Under the pieces are notes generated by a model. It made no database searches. It worked only from the letters and a program-made list of their open reading frames with translations, and was not told the origin of the DNA. The translations under genes were made by a program, and so were the position numbers. Shown here one piece after another: positions 45,411 to 57,529 of a DNA stretch of 64,000 nucleotides; position 1 is the stretch's first letter, and each line of letters opens with the position of its first letter. This DNA comes from Viola odorata (taxonomy: Eukaryota > Streptophyta > Magnoliopsida > Malpighiales > Violaceae): positions 19,640,579-19,704,578 of the forward strand of contig OY829542.1 in NCBI GenBank assembly GCA_963691705.1, written 5' to 3'.

Positions 45411-46120
45411 GTATTGCCTACCCAATCACCAAACCAAAATTATATCAGATTCTCATTGCCAATATACCATGACATGTTCTCGCGAGTGAAGTGCCACATA
45501 TTATAAATTTCCTTCCAAGTTGTTCCATTATGCTTAGCTAAGGAAAAAGGGGGGTGAGAAGGATCAAAATCGTATTTGCCTGTAAGAACCCAAACCTAAA
45601 GAGCGTTAGGCTCCTTCACAATATGCCATGCCAACTTAGCCATGAACGCTTGATTCATAACTTTAAGTCGCTTGATTCCTAGCCCTCCTTATTCCTTGGG
45701 GTGACACAACGCCTCCCACTTGACTAAATGAATTTTACGGTCATTAGCGGTTGAACGCCAAATAAAATCCTGACATAACTGCTCAATCTTATCACATATG
45801 GTGCTCAGAATAACGCATGACTGTAATGGGTGGGGATATCTAAAGCCACTTATTTAGCCAAAGTGGTTCTTCCTGCAAGAGATAAAGACTTAGCCTTCCA
45901 GCAGCTCAAGTGCGAGCTAACACGCACCACCAAATAATCATAATAGCACTTTAAATTTCGCCCCTGAACCAATGGAACACCCAAATAATGGCCCGCGTCT
46001 AGCATGAATTTAAAACCCGAGGAAAGCTTAATCTGATTTATAATGGAGTTCGAGACGTTACAGGAAATGCAAAAAGAAGTTTTTGCAAACCTGAACAATC
46101 ACAAAAATCAGCAAGAACAT
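45411..46120 (-). pseudogene. LINE reverse transcriptase/zf-RVT fragment
   Basis: Minus-strand sequence reads ADFCDCSGL, LDAGHYLGVPLVQGRNLK, LSCWKAKSLSLAGRTTLAK, LGIKRLKVMNQAFMAKLAWH and SWYIGNENLI, then FWFGDWVGN. These are LINE ORF2 thumb and zf-RVT motifs. The fragment stops at the copia LTR, so the copia probably inserted into this LINE or the two were joined by deletion. It is not the same copy as the other two LINEs. Confidence 0.8.
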
Positions 46121-46501
46121 CCCCTAGTTATTGTAAATTTGTAATGATTAAACTCATCCTTTAATTATATATAGTTACTCATATTTATCCATGGATTGTG
46201 TACCACTAAATCTTACCACTTAAAAAATATTTCTAAATTGTTTATAACATTTTTATGTGCTCTCTATTTTCTTATAAAATGATAATTAGTTTTTTTATTT
46301 ATCGTTCAAATATCTTGTATGGTGATTCGGGGTAACTGTATGTAGTTAGTTTAGAGACAAATATGAGTAACTGTGTATATTTGAAAGGATCAATTTCTAT
46401 CATCATATCATTACCCTAAGTTTTTGAAATTTTTTTAGATAAGCCCTTTGTTTTTTAATAGGTGGTGTTTTTTTTATAAGCTAGTGAATTTATTAACAAG
46501 T
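46121..46501. other. AT-rich spacer, nothing recognised
   Basis: No gene or element end was seen. Confidence 0.4.
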
Positions 46502-47783
46502 TAGGGTTGCAAATGATCAAAGCTGTTTGGAAGTCTCCGAAGATTTGGTTTGAAAAAAGCTCATTAAGGCTTATTTGATATGCTCGTAAGCCACGCTCAG
46601 GCTTATTTACAAGCAGTGGCGGAGTCAGGGGGATGCCGGGGTGGGCTTGTGCATGCCCACCCCCTGACCCATTTTATATACTTATATTTCTTTGTATTTT
46701 TATTATTAATTAATTAATTAGTTATGAAAGATAGAAAATTTAAGATTTAAATCTACAGTAAGAAATATTGATATATATCTTAACGATTTATATTTTTACT
46801 AATAAAAAATATTACTATATTTAATATATATCATCATTTAAAAAAAAAAATTATAGCTCCACCCTTATTTACAAAACTCATGAGCTGGCTCATTTAAACT
46901 CATTTATAAGCTTGAGAGCTAACTTTATTAGTTTTTTTAATTAACGCTCATATATTAAGCTCATAAATTTTCCTAAGAGTTAAATAATTTTATTATATGG
47001 AACTTTAATAAACATATAAAAATGCATATTTTATTGCACTAGTATGGTAGTTTTGATGTTCTTGTATATATAAGTTGAAATCAAACAACACCATTCTAAA
47101 TATGTAGTAGGTTTTTTCTTTCTTCTCAATTTACCATAATTTATAATTTTAATTACTAATATATCTTCTTTTTCCTTAACATGTAGGTTTGGTATATTTT
47201 ATTTGTTCACCGGTAGTAGGAATTCTAAAAGAACAATGATTGTGAAATACTTTATTTTGCCTTTTTAAGCATTGAAAATTAGATGATTTTATTTTTCATT
47301 GTTAAAAATTAAATATCTATGTTATTTTTTAGAGAACTTATACTGCATGAATTATTAGATTAATATGTCATTCGATGCGTATTTTGATTACTTAATTTAT
47401 TTTCAGGTTGAATAATAGAATTTATAATATAGTTAACTCTTAATTTTTTTAATTAAGGTACTAGTAGAGACTCGAACCCAGGTACAAATCTCACCCGCTT
47501 ATAAAATAAATTCTTATAATTTTTATATTTAATATTTTTTGTTATATCTATGTTTAATTAAACTTGATGAGTCAAAACTTGTTTATGCTCATTTAGTAAA
47601 TAAACAAGCTAGGTTTGAGCCAAACTCGAGCCAAACCTAAACCTAAAGAAAAATAAATGTGCCAAATCTAAACTTTATTTAAGCTCATGATAAACTTGAG
47701 TCAAACTTGAACTTTCTAATAATATGACAAATCAAGCCCGAACTCACTCAAATTCGGTTTGACTTGACTTATTTACAACCCTA
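46502..47783. mobile_element. hAT-like element with diverged ends
   Basis: The left end is TAGGGTTGCAAATG. The reverse complement of the right end is TAGGGTTGTAAATA. Subterminal parts on both sides are rich in GCTCATTTA and AAGCTCA words, as in other hAT MITEs. The expected 8-bp TSD is not recognisable any more (TAACAAGT against AATATGGT), so the call rests on the ends. No transposase was found. Confidence 0.5.
46613..46864. mobile_element. 252-bp Mutator-like MITE nested in the hAT-like element
   Basis: The insert starts GCAGTGGCGGAGTC and ends TAGCTCCACCC. It is flanked by the perfect 10-bp repeat TTATTTACAA (46603-46612 and 46865-46874). A 9-11 bp TSD points to Mutator-like elements. The inverted ends are only weakly alike, so the superfamily is inferred from TSD length. 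Confidence 0.6.
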
Positions 47784-48773
47784 AATATGGTTGGACGAGT
47801 GCAATCTAAATGTTGAAACAGTTAGATTTTTTTTTTAATAAGAATAATCATTAACAAACAATTTTTAAAACAAGGATAACTATCTAATTGCAAGTGTAAA
47901 AAAATAAATAGGAGTGTGGATATCTCTACCCATATATAGTTTTTTTTCCAGTAAATTGGGTAAAGCCCAATAAAGATTACAATCTACGTAATTTTAAAAG
48001 AGTAAAGAAAAACATGTATAAATCACTTAACCCAATTAAAATTCCAAACTCCCACTCTGCCACCGCCAGAGAGAAGAAGCAAAAAGCTGAAGTCGACACT
48101 ATCTAAGAGCTCCTAACCTGCAAAATGTCACGCACCCAAAAACAGTAACCAAATTTGAAAACTTAAACGCCGAAAGTGGTAATGTGGCATATATTTCATT
48201 TAAAATGATGATTCAACAAGGTGTCATAGTCATAACCTATCAGATCATTAGTTATTGGTGAGTTGACATAACAATTCCCTTCTTTTTTTTGTCAAATGCA
48301 ATTGCCACGTATCTATTGTTCAGGTATCATTAATCATAAATGATTGAATAATTTAAAAAAAGTATAGTGAATCATTAAATAAACATTTTTACAGGGGTGG
48401 TTAAGTGAAATTTGAAAGTATAAGGGCTTTTATAGCATTTACCCAACTTTTTCTTCTAGTTTTCTACCAACTTTTAACTGTATCATGAATAGCAACAATT
48501 GATTTTTTCCCCGCTTTTCTTTTGTCTCTTTACTTGTTCTCTGGGTTTTTTCAATTACTCATATTAAATTAAAATTTAGGTTTTATCAACATGAGACATC
48601 TCTCCATCTTTAATTAAAAATTTCGAGTTTAAATTCAGAGAATGAAAAAAATTATACTAGAAAAGTCATTATTTTTTAGAAATTCAATAAAATTCAAACG
48701 AAATTAATCTCAATTGAGAAAATATTTGTGGATACAAAAATTAAAAAACTTGGGTTAAGCATTATCTATAATA
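47784..48773. other. AT-rich spacer, nothing recognised
   Basis: No gene, RNA or element end was seen. Confidence 0.4.
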
Positions 48774-48900
48774 CTCCATCTGGTGCAAATTAAATGTCTT
48801 TCTCGCATCCCAATATTCAATAGGTTTAACACTAAAAATACAAATAAAAGTTATAGTAAAAGCAAATTCTAAAACGACATTTAATTTACACCGGAGGGAG
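48774..48900. mobile_element. 127-bp Stowaway-like MITE
   Basis: The left end is CTCCATCTGGTGCAAATTAA and the reverse complement of the right end is CTCCCTCCGGTGTAAATTAA. ATGTC follows on both sides, and TA flanks at 48772-48773 and 48901-48902. There is no coding capacity. Confidence 0.8.
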
Positions 48901-50155
48901 TACCAAACTTAATTGGGGTGAAAAACTTGCACTGCATAACTTTAAAAGAAAAACATCATCACTTACATTCCGAGAACAAACTTGATCACTGTTGTTGAAT
49001 CTTAATGAGTTGACTATTTTAATATAATATTTTTAATTGTCTAAATTTGAATCATGAAACTTTAATTAAAGATGAATCATCTCTAACGTCAATAATATTT
49101 TATATGTTTTACGAAAGAAATTAAAGGGAAAGTTGTTAATGATTAACTCCACATGTAGTTGACAACCACCAAGTAAAAAGTGGAGGCTAGATTTATTCCC
49201 CCACTTTTTAATAAGATAGAAGAATTATTGGAAAATAGTGGTATATACATAAACAGTAACTAATAATTTAGTATATATCATAGAATATTGAATAATAGAC
49301 ATAATAAATAATTAGTATATTCGATGATATTTATAAATAAAATAACAAAAAGATAAAAGATAGAAGTATTCTGATGATTGAATCACGTCACAAGGCGCGC
49401 CTAGCACAGGTTATTTAAACGTTATTCTCTAGAAATACGAGAATCAATTGAAGCTTTTAGGTGCAACAAAAAGTCTTCCCGAATTGAAGAACACTCATAC
49501 TCACAAATATTTTTCCGAAATACAAGATAATATAATAATAAAGTATAATTTTATGTCTAACAGCTCACTAGCATTATTATTTACATACATATATACATGT
49601 ACGCATATTTCTCTACAATATGCACCAATAGATTGCCATAGATGATACTTGGTAATTAATATTCTATAATGTATATAATTAAAGCTATTAACTAGAAATG
49701 TAGTTATTTACATAATAATAATTATTAAAATCATAAATCACAAATTAAATTCCAACAAGGATAGTAGTGATTAAAATTATAAATGACAAATAATATCATG
49801 AAATGTTGTTATTTATTTATTATTCATGATTTATTGTTGGATAAAATAAAATATTGTTCATTATTCTGAACTTGTTGTGTCAGTAAAGGCAAACAGTCTT
49901 CTTCTTCTTCTTTTATCTTAAAGATATATATGGTGAAGAAAAGGGGTGATGATATATTTTAGATACAATCTAAGAAGTGATAGATTGAGAGAACCTTGAA
50001 GAACAAACAAAATCCAAGTTTGATGCCTCTAATTCAAGTTTAAATCCAAAATTCTACTAACTCGAATCAATACCTGGTAGGGGAGGAATCCACGTGTGTG
50101 ATGATGCTCTCATGCTCATGCTTATGCCTCTAACCAAAACTTTTTTTTTGAAACT
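48901..50155. other. AT-rich spacer, nothing recognised
   Basis: Low-complexity AT sequence with no convincing gene. Confidence 0.4.
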
Positions 50156-50968
50156 TGTTGGGGTTAATTTCAGTCTACAATTAATTTGCGCAGCTAATAA
50201 ATTTATCCTAAAAATCAATAATCCCTAACTATCAAATCAATCACAAGCAATCAATAAAAGAACACAGAGATTTTTAACGTGGAAAACCTCAATAGGTAAA
50301 AAAACCACGGGAAGTCAATCCACTACACTATATATGATGATCAATGTGTACAACCAAGAAAAATTCCCATCTCAGCTATAGGAATTATCTGACATACGCC
50401 ACTATCACCAATAGTACCAATCAAACAATCTAATCAATTAATCCGAGAAAAACAAGAGATATGAGAATAGAGAACCAAAACTAGATTGTCACTGCTTCAA
50501 TCGGGATAGGATTTATACCACATAAGACAACTTCTTACGGATCCAACCGTTCAGATCTAAGAACCATAAGTTACACACCTTCTGTCCAAATTTTACCCCG
50601 ATCCAACGGTGAACGAAGTCTCTGTGACTATTCTCCCGCAGCTGCACAGAGTTTGGCGAAAATCTGTTTTCTCTCTTCTCTCTCACAGGATGCTCAACAG
50701 CACCCTCTTACAATCTCTCAAGATACTCAACAACAACCCTAATTAATTCTCTTGTCTCTCTTGCCTCACAACCTAAGCCACCACTCACCTTTTATAATGG
50801 TTTGCAATTGCAAACCTAATTGCACTAGGTGTAGGAAACCTAAACAACCTCTAACTCTCTTTCTTTCTTTTTTCTTTCTTGACCTAAATCAAACAATTAC
50901 ATATGGCACCAATTGGGCTAGGCCCACAATAAATCTCTCCTTCAGCCAATATGAGCTGGACTCCAACA
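50156..50968 (-). mobile_element. Probable solo LTR (about 0.8 kb)
   Basis: The ends TGTTGGGG and CTCCAACA are the inverted TG...CA ends of an LTR. On the minus strand the order of motifs, with a CCACGTTAAAAATCTCTGTG segment near the end, resembles the R-U5 of common plant copia LTRs. The flanking 5-mers (AAACT and GAACG) do not match well, so the TSD is lost or the ends are off by a few bases. No internal region is present. Confidence 0.5.
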
Positions 50969-51038
50969 GAACGATCCTAAACAAATTGCTCTATAAGTCT
51001 TCTGAATGTTTTAAATACTCTGAATTTGTACTTGTTGT

Positions 51039-53283
51039 TAGGGCTGAACATTTGACCCGCCCAACCCTCCAACCCGAACCGATCCGACCCGCCAAAAGTT
51101 TAAAAAAAATTACCAACCCGCCAATTCAATGGCGGGTCGGTTCGCGGGTCAATTTTGCATATATTGCAAAATAACCGACCCGACCCGTGATCCCTAACTA
51201 AGTTACATTTTGTTCCCAATTCCCATTTCCCATTTTCCATTTCCAACCCAATTTCCTTTCTTTCCTTTTCCAATATCCTTACCGCCAACCCTAACCCTAA
51301 CTCGCCGATTTTCTTCTTCTCTCATCCTCCTCCCTTGCCAGTTTCCTTGCCACCACCACACACACTCAACGCCGACGGCCGCTCCATTTCCTTCTTCTCC
51401 CCTACATCCCGAGTTTCTTCCATTCCTCGCCTCCATCGTAGCAGCACTAGCAGCAACTGAGCGTTCTACTTTCTTCCTCGCCGCCGCTTCCTCGCTGCCA
51501 TTTTTCTTCAATCCGAGCTCTCTCCTCCTCCTTGCACTTCTCCTTAGAGCCTCGAAGGGAGTGTGATCAGCGAAGAGAGGTAAGATAGATGCTCCCCATT
51601 TGAGATTTCATCTAGTTGTAGTGATTCCAGTTTTGTTATTCTCCTACTATTGCTAAGGATCTGTCATAGTTTACTGCTTGATTTGTGCACCTTGCATCCA
51701 CTTTGTGTTAAATTTGGGCTTATTGTTTTATGTATAGCAGAATTATGTACTTAGTTTCATAATATGTTAACCAATCATGCCCCTTTTGTTTCCTTACTGT
51801 TTGTTGGTTACTTTTGGATTTAATGGAAGGTCTTGTTGAGATTTGCTATTGAAAGTTAATGTGATTGATCAGAATTATAATTGTGATTTTTCTTTTTCTT
51901 GTAATAACACTGATGGATCATGGATGTGTCCAATTGTTCTCCATTTAATTGCTCATTTAACACTGATTCATGCTACAATTTACCTATGTGCTTGTAATTT
52001 TTGCTATCAAACTGCAAGTTTTTATCTTCTGAGTAAATCCTCCATCTGAGCCTTGGAGCTACACTGTGGGAAATGTAACTAAATATACATTTTATTAATA
52101 TATTAGAAAGTTTATTATTTTCATGACTTTAAATCAGAAAAAAATGCCTTTTGTTTTTGGCTTTAACTCTGTGTAAAGTTGAAATAATTTCATTAACCTT
52201 TCCGCATGATTTTTCTGATTTCGTAATGTACTCAAGATCCTCTTTTTTATATAGTTGTTTATTACCAATTAAACAACTCAGTGGAAGTTGACTACATATC
52301 CATCATTGCAAAATTTTCATCATTCCTTCACAAGCCAAATAATTTTTAGTTATTGAAGTGCATTTCTGTGGAAACTAAATTTTATATGCAAAATTCTCTA
52401 TTAAGATGCTGTTATGTATATAGTTTAAATCAATGGAGTGTACTAATCCTTTTAATCGGAATCTGAAAAAGTTTTGTTCCTTTCACTTGATACTATGACA
52501 CTAGAACTTTTGGGTGTTTATTCAATCTTCAATTTTCAACCTGAAATGTAGAAGAAAGGATAAAAAATAATTTTCAACCTGGGCAAAGTTAATGGTTTTT
52601 TTTATTAAACCCGGCCCATTATTTTCGGCCCAGTAATATAACCACCAACCCGCGGATAACCGATCCAACCTGCTACACCCGTCAACCCGCGGTTATATAT
52701 GCATATAACAGACCCACTAAATTTTGGGCGGGTCGATGGCGGGTCAGGCCTAAAACCGACCCCACCCGACCTGTGTTCAGCCCTACTTAGAGGTGTACAA
52801 GAATCGGGTCGGGCCGGAAACTGGACCGGAATCGTCCTTTCTTTACCCAGACCTGACCAGCCTGGTTTTTTTTTTTTTTTTTATCCGGACCGGACCGGAA
52901 AGTTCCGGTTCGGTCCGATTCTCCAACCCTCAAAATCTGGGGGCCAGCCCGTATATATATGCACAATAATATCAAAGTTTCCATTTGGTTAAATGGTTAA
53001 CTCATCACCTATTATATTAAAGGGGAGAGGTTCAAACCCTCTTGGCTCCCATTTTTTTTGTATTTGTGTGCAAGATTTGGTTTTAAGTAAAAAAAAAAAA
53101 AAAAAAAAAAATCGGGCTAGAACCGGAACCGGCCCAATCCGGCCCAGAAAAATTAGAACCGGTAAGTCCGGTCCAATTCTAGCCCAATCCGATTCTGTCC
53201 TGGACAAGAACCGGTAAATCCGGTCCGGTCCAATTCTAGCCCAAAAACTAGACCGGACCGGCCCGTGTACACCCGTAGCCCTA
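51039..53283. mobile_element. Non-autonomous hAT element (1.75 kb without the nested insert)
   Basis: The left end is TAGGGCTGAACA and the right end is TGTTCAGCCCTA, exact inverted copies. The 8-bp TSD is CTTGTTGT at 51031-51038 and 53284-53291. Both subterminal regions are packed with GACCCG/CGGGTC words, typical binding sites of hAT transposases. The interior has a pyrimidine- and CG-rich stretch (51260-51570) ending AGAGAG/GTAAGAT, like a leader exon and splice donor. No transposase frame remains, so this is probably an internal-deletion derivative. The right end is split by a second element. Confidence 0.85.
52787..53276. mobile_element. 490-bp hAT MITE inserted into the end of the other hAT
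   Basis: The TSD AGCCCTAC stands at 52779-52786 and 53277-53284. The ends TTAGAGGTGTACA and TGTACACCCGT are imperfect inverted repeats, and CCGGTCC/GGACCGG words fill the subterminal regions. A T run and an A run lie inside. The target was the last seven bases of the outer element plus one base of its TSD. Confidence 0.85.
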
Positions 53284-53291
53284 CTTGTTGT

Positions 53292-54308
53292 ATGGTCTAG
53301 TGATATTAAGATTGATTTTTTTTGCTGAGATGTATTCTGATAATCAGTTTGAACTCTTTAACTGATAGTTTTGTCTCATTTTAATTAACTCTAGATCTAA
53401 TCAGATGTTTTTTTGTTTGGAATTTTGACCTATTAATATGTGAAATATGACCACACTTGTCACAACATCATTGCTATTTAAAATAACCTCGTGGTGATAG
53501 ATACGAATATAGACGACAAGACTAGATAATGGAACCTTACTCTTTATACTTTTTTTAGAAAGTATCAATAACCTTTAACCTCGTTGATTAGATTTTTGAT
53601 ATATATAAATTTTATACACAAATAATCTAATTAATTTAAACTTTGCATTTATTTTTATCTTCATTAGAGCTCTATATTCACAAAATTATATTAATTTAAA
53701 CTTCGAATAAGAACTAATTTACTCGCTCCGTCAGATCAACATACCGCATCAAATTTTAATAACCCCTATGACACGTTTTTTTTTTTTAATGTTGTATATG
53801 AGTCTAACACGTATAATGGGTAAAATTTTAAATTTGGACAAAACTCTAACGCTGTCGAGAATGAGTGAAAGTAAAATGGGCTTGCCGTACCCTTAAGTTA
53901 ACTGGGCTTTATGTAAGCATACCTGATTGGGCCCAAATTAAGGACCCATGGGCCATGGCTTGATTAATATGACACATACCGAAAGAGCAGAACAGTACTG
54001 CACTGATAATATTAATTTATTACACTGGTAGAAGCAGGTCAAAAAGGATCACACATGGAAAGGTAGCTGCATTTAAAGATTGATATATTAGTAATGTTTT
54101 TTTTTCAGAGTCTGTTAGTACCCCAGAACTTGAAATTATTATTCCTGTTTAATCATCTATATTATTTCTTAAAAACAAAAATATAGTTTTGGATAATTCC
54201 AAAAAGTTCTTTCGACCTTACTCTTTCTATAACTTAAAACAAAACGCGAGTTACAAACTAATAACCTAATAAAGTTTATCATTTGGCTTGTGAGTTTTCT
54301 TTTTTGAA

Positions 54309-54372
<64 letters not shown>

Positions 54373-55093
54373 ACTTATTATAAAAAGTAATAAATAAAAG
54401 TAACGTATCCTTAAGCGTATCGTATGAAAAGTTATTAAAATTTATAGTATTAATGTATTATATCATGTCATATCCGTATCTCGTGTCCGTATCTCATATC
54501 TGTATCCATATTTCGTAGGTTGCGCGTGTTCCAATTCACATCACATTTGCGTTAAAGAGATAAAAAATCCAAATCTTAGCATCTCTACTCTAACATATAC
54601 AGTTTTTTTTTCTTTTCATTTTCTTATTGTTAGAATAATCAAAGAGATAGAAACTTCCATTTGATGTTGTCATGTGATGGCAAAGCTAGATAACAATGCT
54701 AATACTGATAGTCTGATAGCAACTCGAGCTAATAAACAAACATGTGTGTCAACTAAATAATGGCACACATCACTGTCTTGGATCCCAGCGACCCCAATAG
54801 TCTACTAATTTTCATTGGAAACCATACACACAAAAAACTAAGCACACCAACCCTTTTCCCGCAGATTCTTCTGTGACCAATAAAATTAGCGAAGCAGCAT
54901 ATTACAACACGTACGAAAGTTTCAACAGTCTCACTTTTTAAGTAAGAGATTGCTTACCTTTAATGGTTTAGACACATGAGAACTGAATTAATCCTAATGC
55001 ATGAATATATATGATACAAAACAAGGTAATGCTACTGGTAGAAATCTTTATAGTTGGCTATCATCAGGAAAAAGAAGAAAAGAAAAGAGGTAG
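53292..55093. other. Intergenic region with an AT microsatellite
   Basis: A pure AT dinucleotide run of about 50 bp lies at 54313-54363. Otherwise AT-rich, no gene seen. The end should include the 3' UTR side of the leucine-rich-repeat pseudogene. Confidence 0.5.
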
Positions 55094-56416
55094 TTAGCTG
55101 GTGCCGTTTAACGGCATCTGAGGCCTAAAATCAAAGCTCTTGCAATCAACTAACGACTTCTGAACACCACCTTGACAAAAGAAGAATTTGTCAGGGCATC
55201 TGTACAAGCAATTATCGACCAGGCTCACATTAGCAAAACCCGGTTTTAACCCCAAGAGAGGACCCGGAATCGGACCGAACAAGTAGTTCCCACCCAATAA
55301 GAGTCTGTCAAACGACTACGTGTTCCCTCGCGGAGCAGCAGCTTTGAGAGCGTACTGAGATGGTATCATCCCTGTGAACATGTTATGCTCCAGAGACAGA
55401 GCAGACAACCTAGGCATTGAACCAAGAAAAGCTGGTAACAGACCACGAAGACCGTTAAAGCTTAGATCAAGAGCTACTAATACACTGGTAAAACCCATGG
55501 TGCCTGGAACTTGCAAGAATGTGAAGTTGTTGTGAGACAAGGTAAGTTGTTGAAGGTAAAGGTGATAAAAAACGTCTGATAAAATCGGACCAGATAACAA
55601 GTTACGGCTGACATCTAGCACCTGTAAAAACTTCAAGCTTCCTATATTATCGGGAAGATTTCCGTCTAAACTGTTGTTTCGCATAGAAAGTTCCACAAGG
55701 GAAGTAGGCAATGTCGATGGAAGTTGACCAGAGATTTGGTTATCACTTCCATCGACATAACTCAAGTCAGTCAGTGTACCCAAGTCAGGGAACTCACCGG
55801 AGAGATTGTTTCCTTGGATTTCAAGTCTCTTCAAATTTGTGAGGGATCTGAAGCTTGATGGTACTTGTCCATCGAGCTCGTTGTTGTCGAGACAGAGTTC
55901 CTCGAGGTGGCTGAGAGAAGCAAGGGAGACGGGCATCTCGTCAGAGAGTAGTTCCTGGCGAGACTGAGCTGCCGCAAACGAGTGAGGTTTGAGAGTGAGT
56001 CCGGGATTGGACCAGAGAAAAAGTTATCTGATAAGTCAAGGATTTGTAAGTATGGGAGATTCCAGGAGGGTGAAAGCAATGAACCAATTGTAACCAACAG
56101 GGTCGAGAGTGATTTCAGTGACTCGGGATAAACCGGACACGATCTGATCACACCTAAGCCCGCAGCCGCAGGTGAACTTGTCGCTAAAGACACGGTCACA
56201 AGGATCAACTGAGAAATCCCATGAACTCAGGCAAGATCCTGGAGCAATGGACTTGGGGTGTACTCCCTTTTTCAGATCCTCGAGTACTTGAACATCTACA
56301 TGGAAGGTCTTCGACTCCACTGTAAATAACAGCTCACAAAATGCAATCACCAAAAGCAGAAATTGCAAGAAAGGGATCAGATGGCATGTCATGTTGAAGG
56401 AGGAGGGTGTTTGCAT
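55094..56416 (-). pseudogene. Extracellular leucine-rich-repeat protein gene, disrupted
   Basis: On the minus strand the frame starts at ATG 56416 with a signal peptide (core FLQFLLLVIAFCELLF). A Cys-pair N-terminal cap follows (SWDFSVDPCDRVFSDKFTCG), then about ten plant-type LRRs (such as LDLSDNFFSGPIPDSLSNL and LEIQGNNLSGEFPDLG), and a C-terminal cap with NCLYRCPDKFFFCQGG. No kinase or membrane segment is present; the protein ends at TGA/TAA near 55094, so it would be secreted or a receptor-like ectodomain. Three lesions break it: one extra base at about 56084-56092, a compensating indel at about 55946-55952, and TAG at 55316-55318. Everything else is in good repeat register, so loss is recent or some lesions are sequencing errors. 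The exact subfamily was not identified. Confidence 0.85.
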
Positions 56417-57529
56417 GAGGATTATTATTATAGGATAGAAGATGCTAAGGGGAGATTACAGACTATGCTAGTGAGATTGTGCCGTACCGTTCAGCTTTTC
56501 TACAATATCTATGTAGAGCATCAGCCGAACTCGTGACCGTTAGATGTGAATGGAGGGGATGTATAAAGGACCCACTCAGATCCTCAACCAACAAAATACT
56601 TTGGAAGCAAAAAAAATAAAATTAACAGATGAGATCTAATGCATATAATACACATAATATACATTATACATAGACTTGCACACACAAATCTAGGGCTTTT
56701 GCATGTGCAATTATTTGTGCAGGTGAGCATGTGCACTGTATCTGTTTGTTTTGTTTTGTTTTTTATCTTGGTCGACACAAGTTACTAGTTAGATGCAATA
56801 ACTCTTCTGCATTGTATCATCCTCAGTGAATGATTCACTCAGACGCAGATGATAACAAGTGCAAGAATTGATAGTATGAATCACACGTATCCCACGTATC
56901 GGTTGCGGGAGTAGTTAGAGCCAGGGGTGCATTTGAGCAAAGACTCGGTGGAAGATGCATGTGGTTCTAACCCTGAGAACACATAAACTATCCGTTAGAT
57001 ATTTCGGATGAGATTCTGGAAAATGTTGTCTCCCAATGTAAAAGTAGTTGTCGCAACATTAACACATCGACTGGAGAGCAGACAAAGTCACAAAGGTACT
57101 TAAAAACCAACCTTTGACTCAATATTAGAATTTAGAAGAGCTATCCACTATAACATAGGGGACGCAGCTAGAATTTAATCGTAACTCGACCACTTCAGGT
57201 GGAGAATCAAAATTGAGAAATGCTCACTTGAGTAGTTCCTAAGCAGTTAAACTTTAAGTGTTGCTCAAGATACATCTTTGAAGCCCTGCCATTGCCACAT
57301 GTGTAGGGTACACTTGAAACGTTTCTCAAGTAATTCCTAATAGGTACAGCTAAATGTTTGAACGAACAGGCCTACTATGTGCAGGAAATGCTTTCTAACA
57401 TGAATGGCCTTTTTCCATTGATGGTTGTTGAACTCACGATTGATGGAAGAAAGCTCACATACAAACTCAGAAAGCGCAGTTAAAAAAATACCAAGCACCT
57501 TCTGATGTTGTTGATGTTTCTGCAATGAT
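56417..57529. other. Intergenic region between the LRR pseudogene and the MCRS1-type gene
   Basis: It holds the former promoter of the LRR gene (low end) and the 3' UTR of the MCRS1-type gene (high end). A 6-mer-rich ATACAC stretch lies near 56645. No other gene was seen. Confidence 0.5.

Noticed and set aside
51203..51566. Open frames of 102 and 118 codons inside the hAT element
   Set aside because: The sequence is pyrimidine-rich and leader-like, ending in a splice-donor-like word; composition is low complexity on both strands.
53722..53790. CTCGCTCCGTCAGATCAACA as a Stowaway MITE end
   Set aside because: No inverted partner with TA flank was found nearby.
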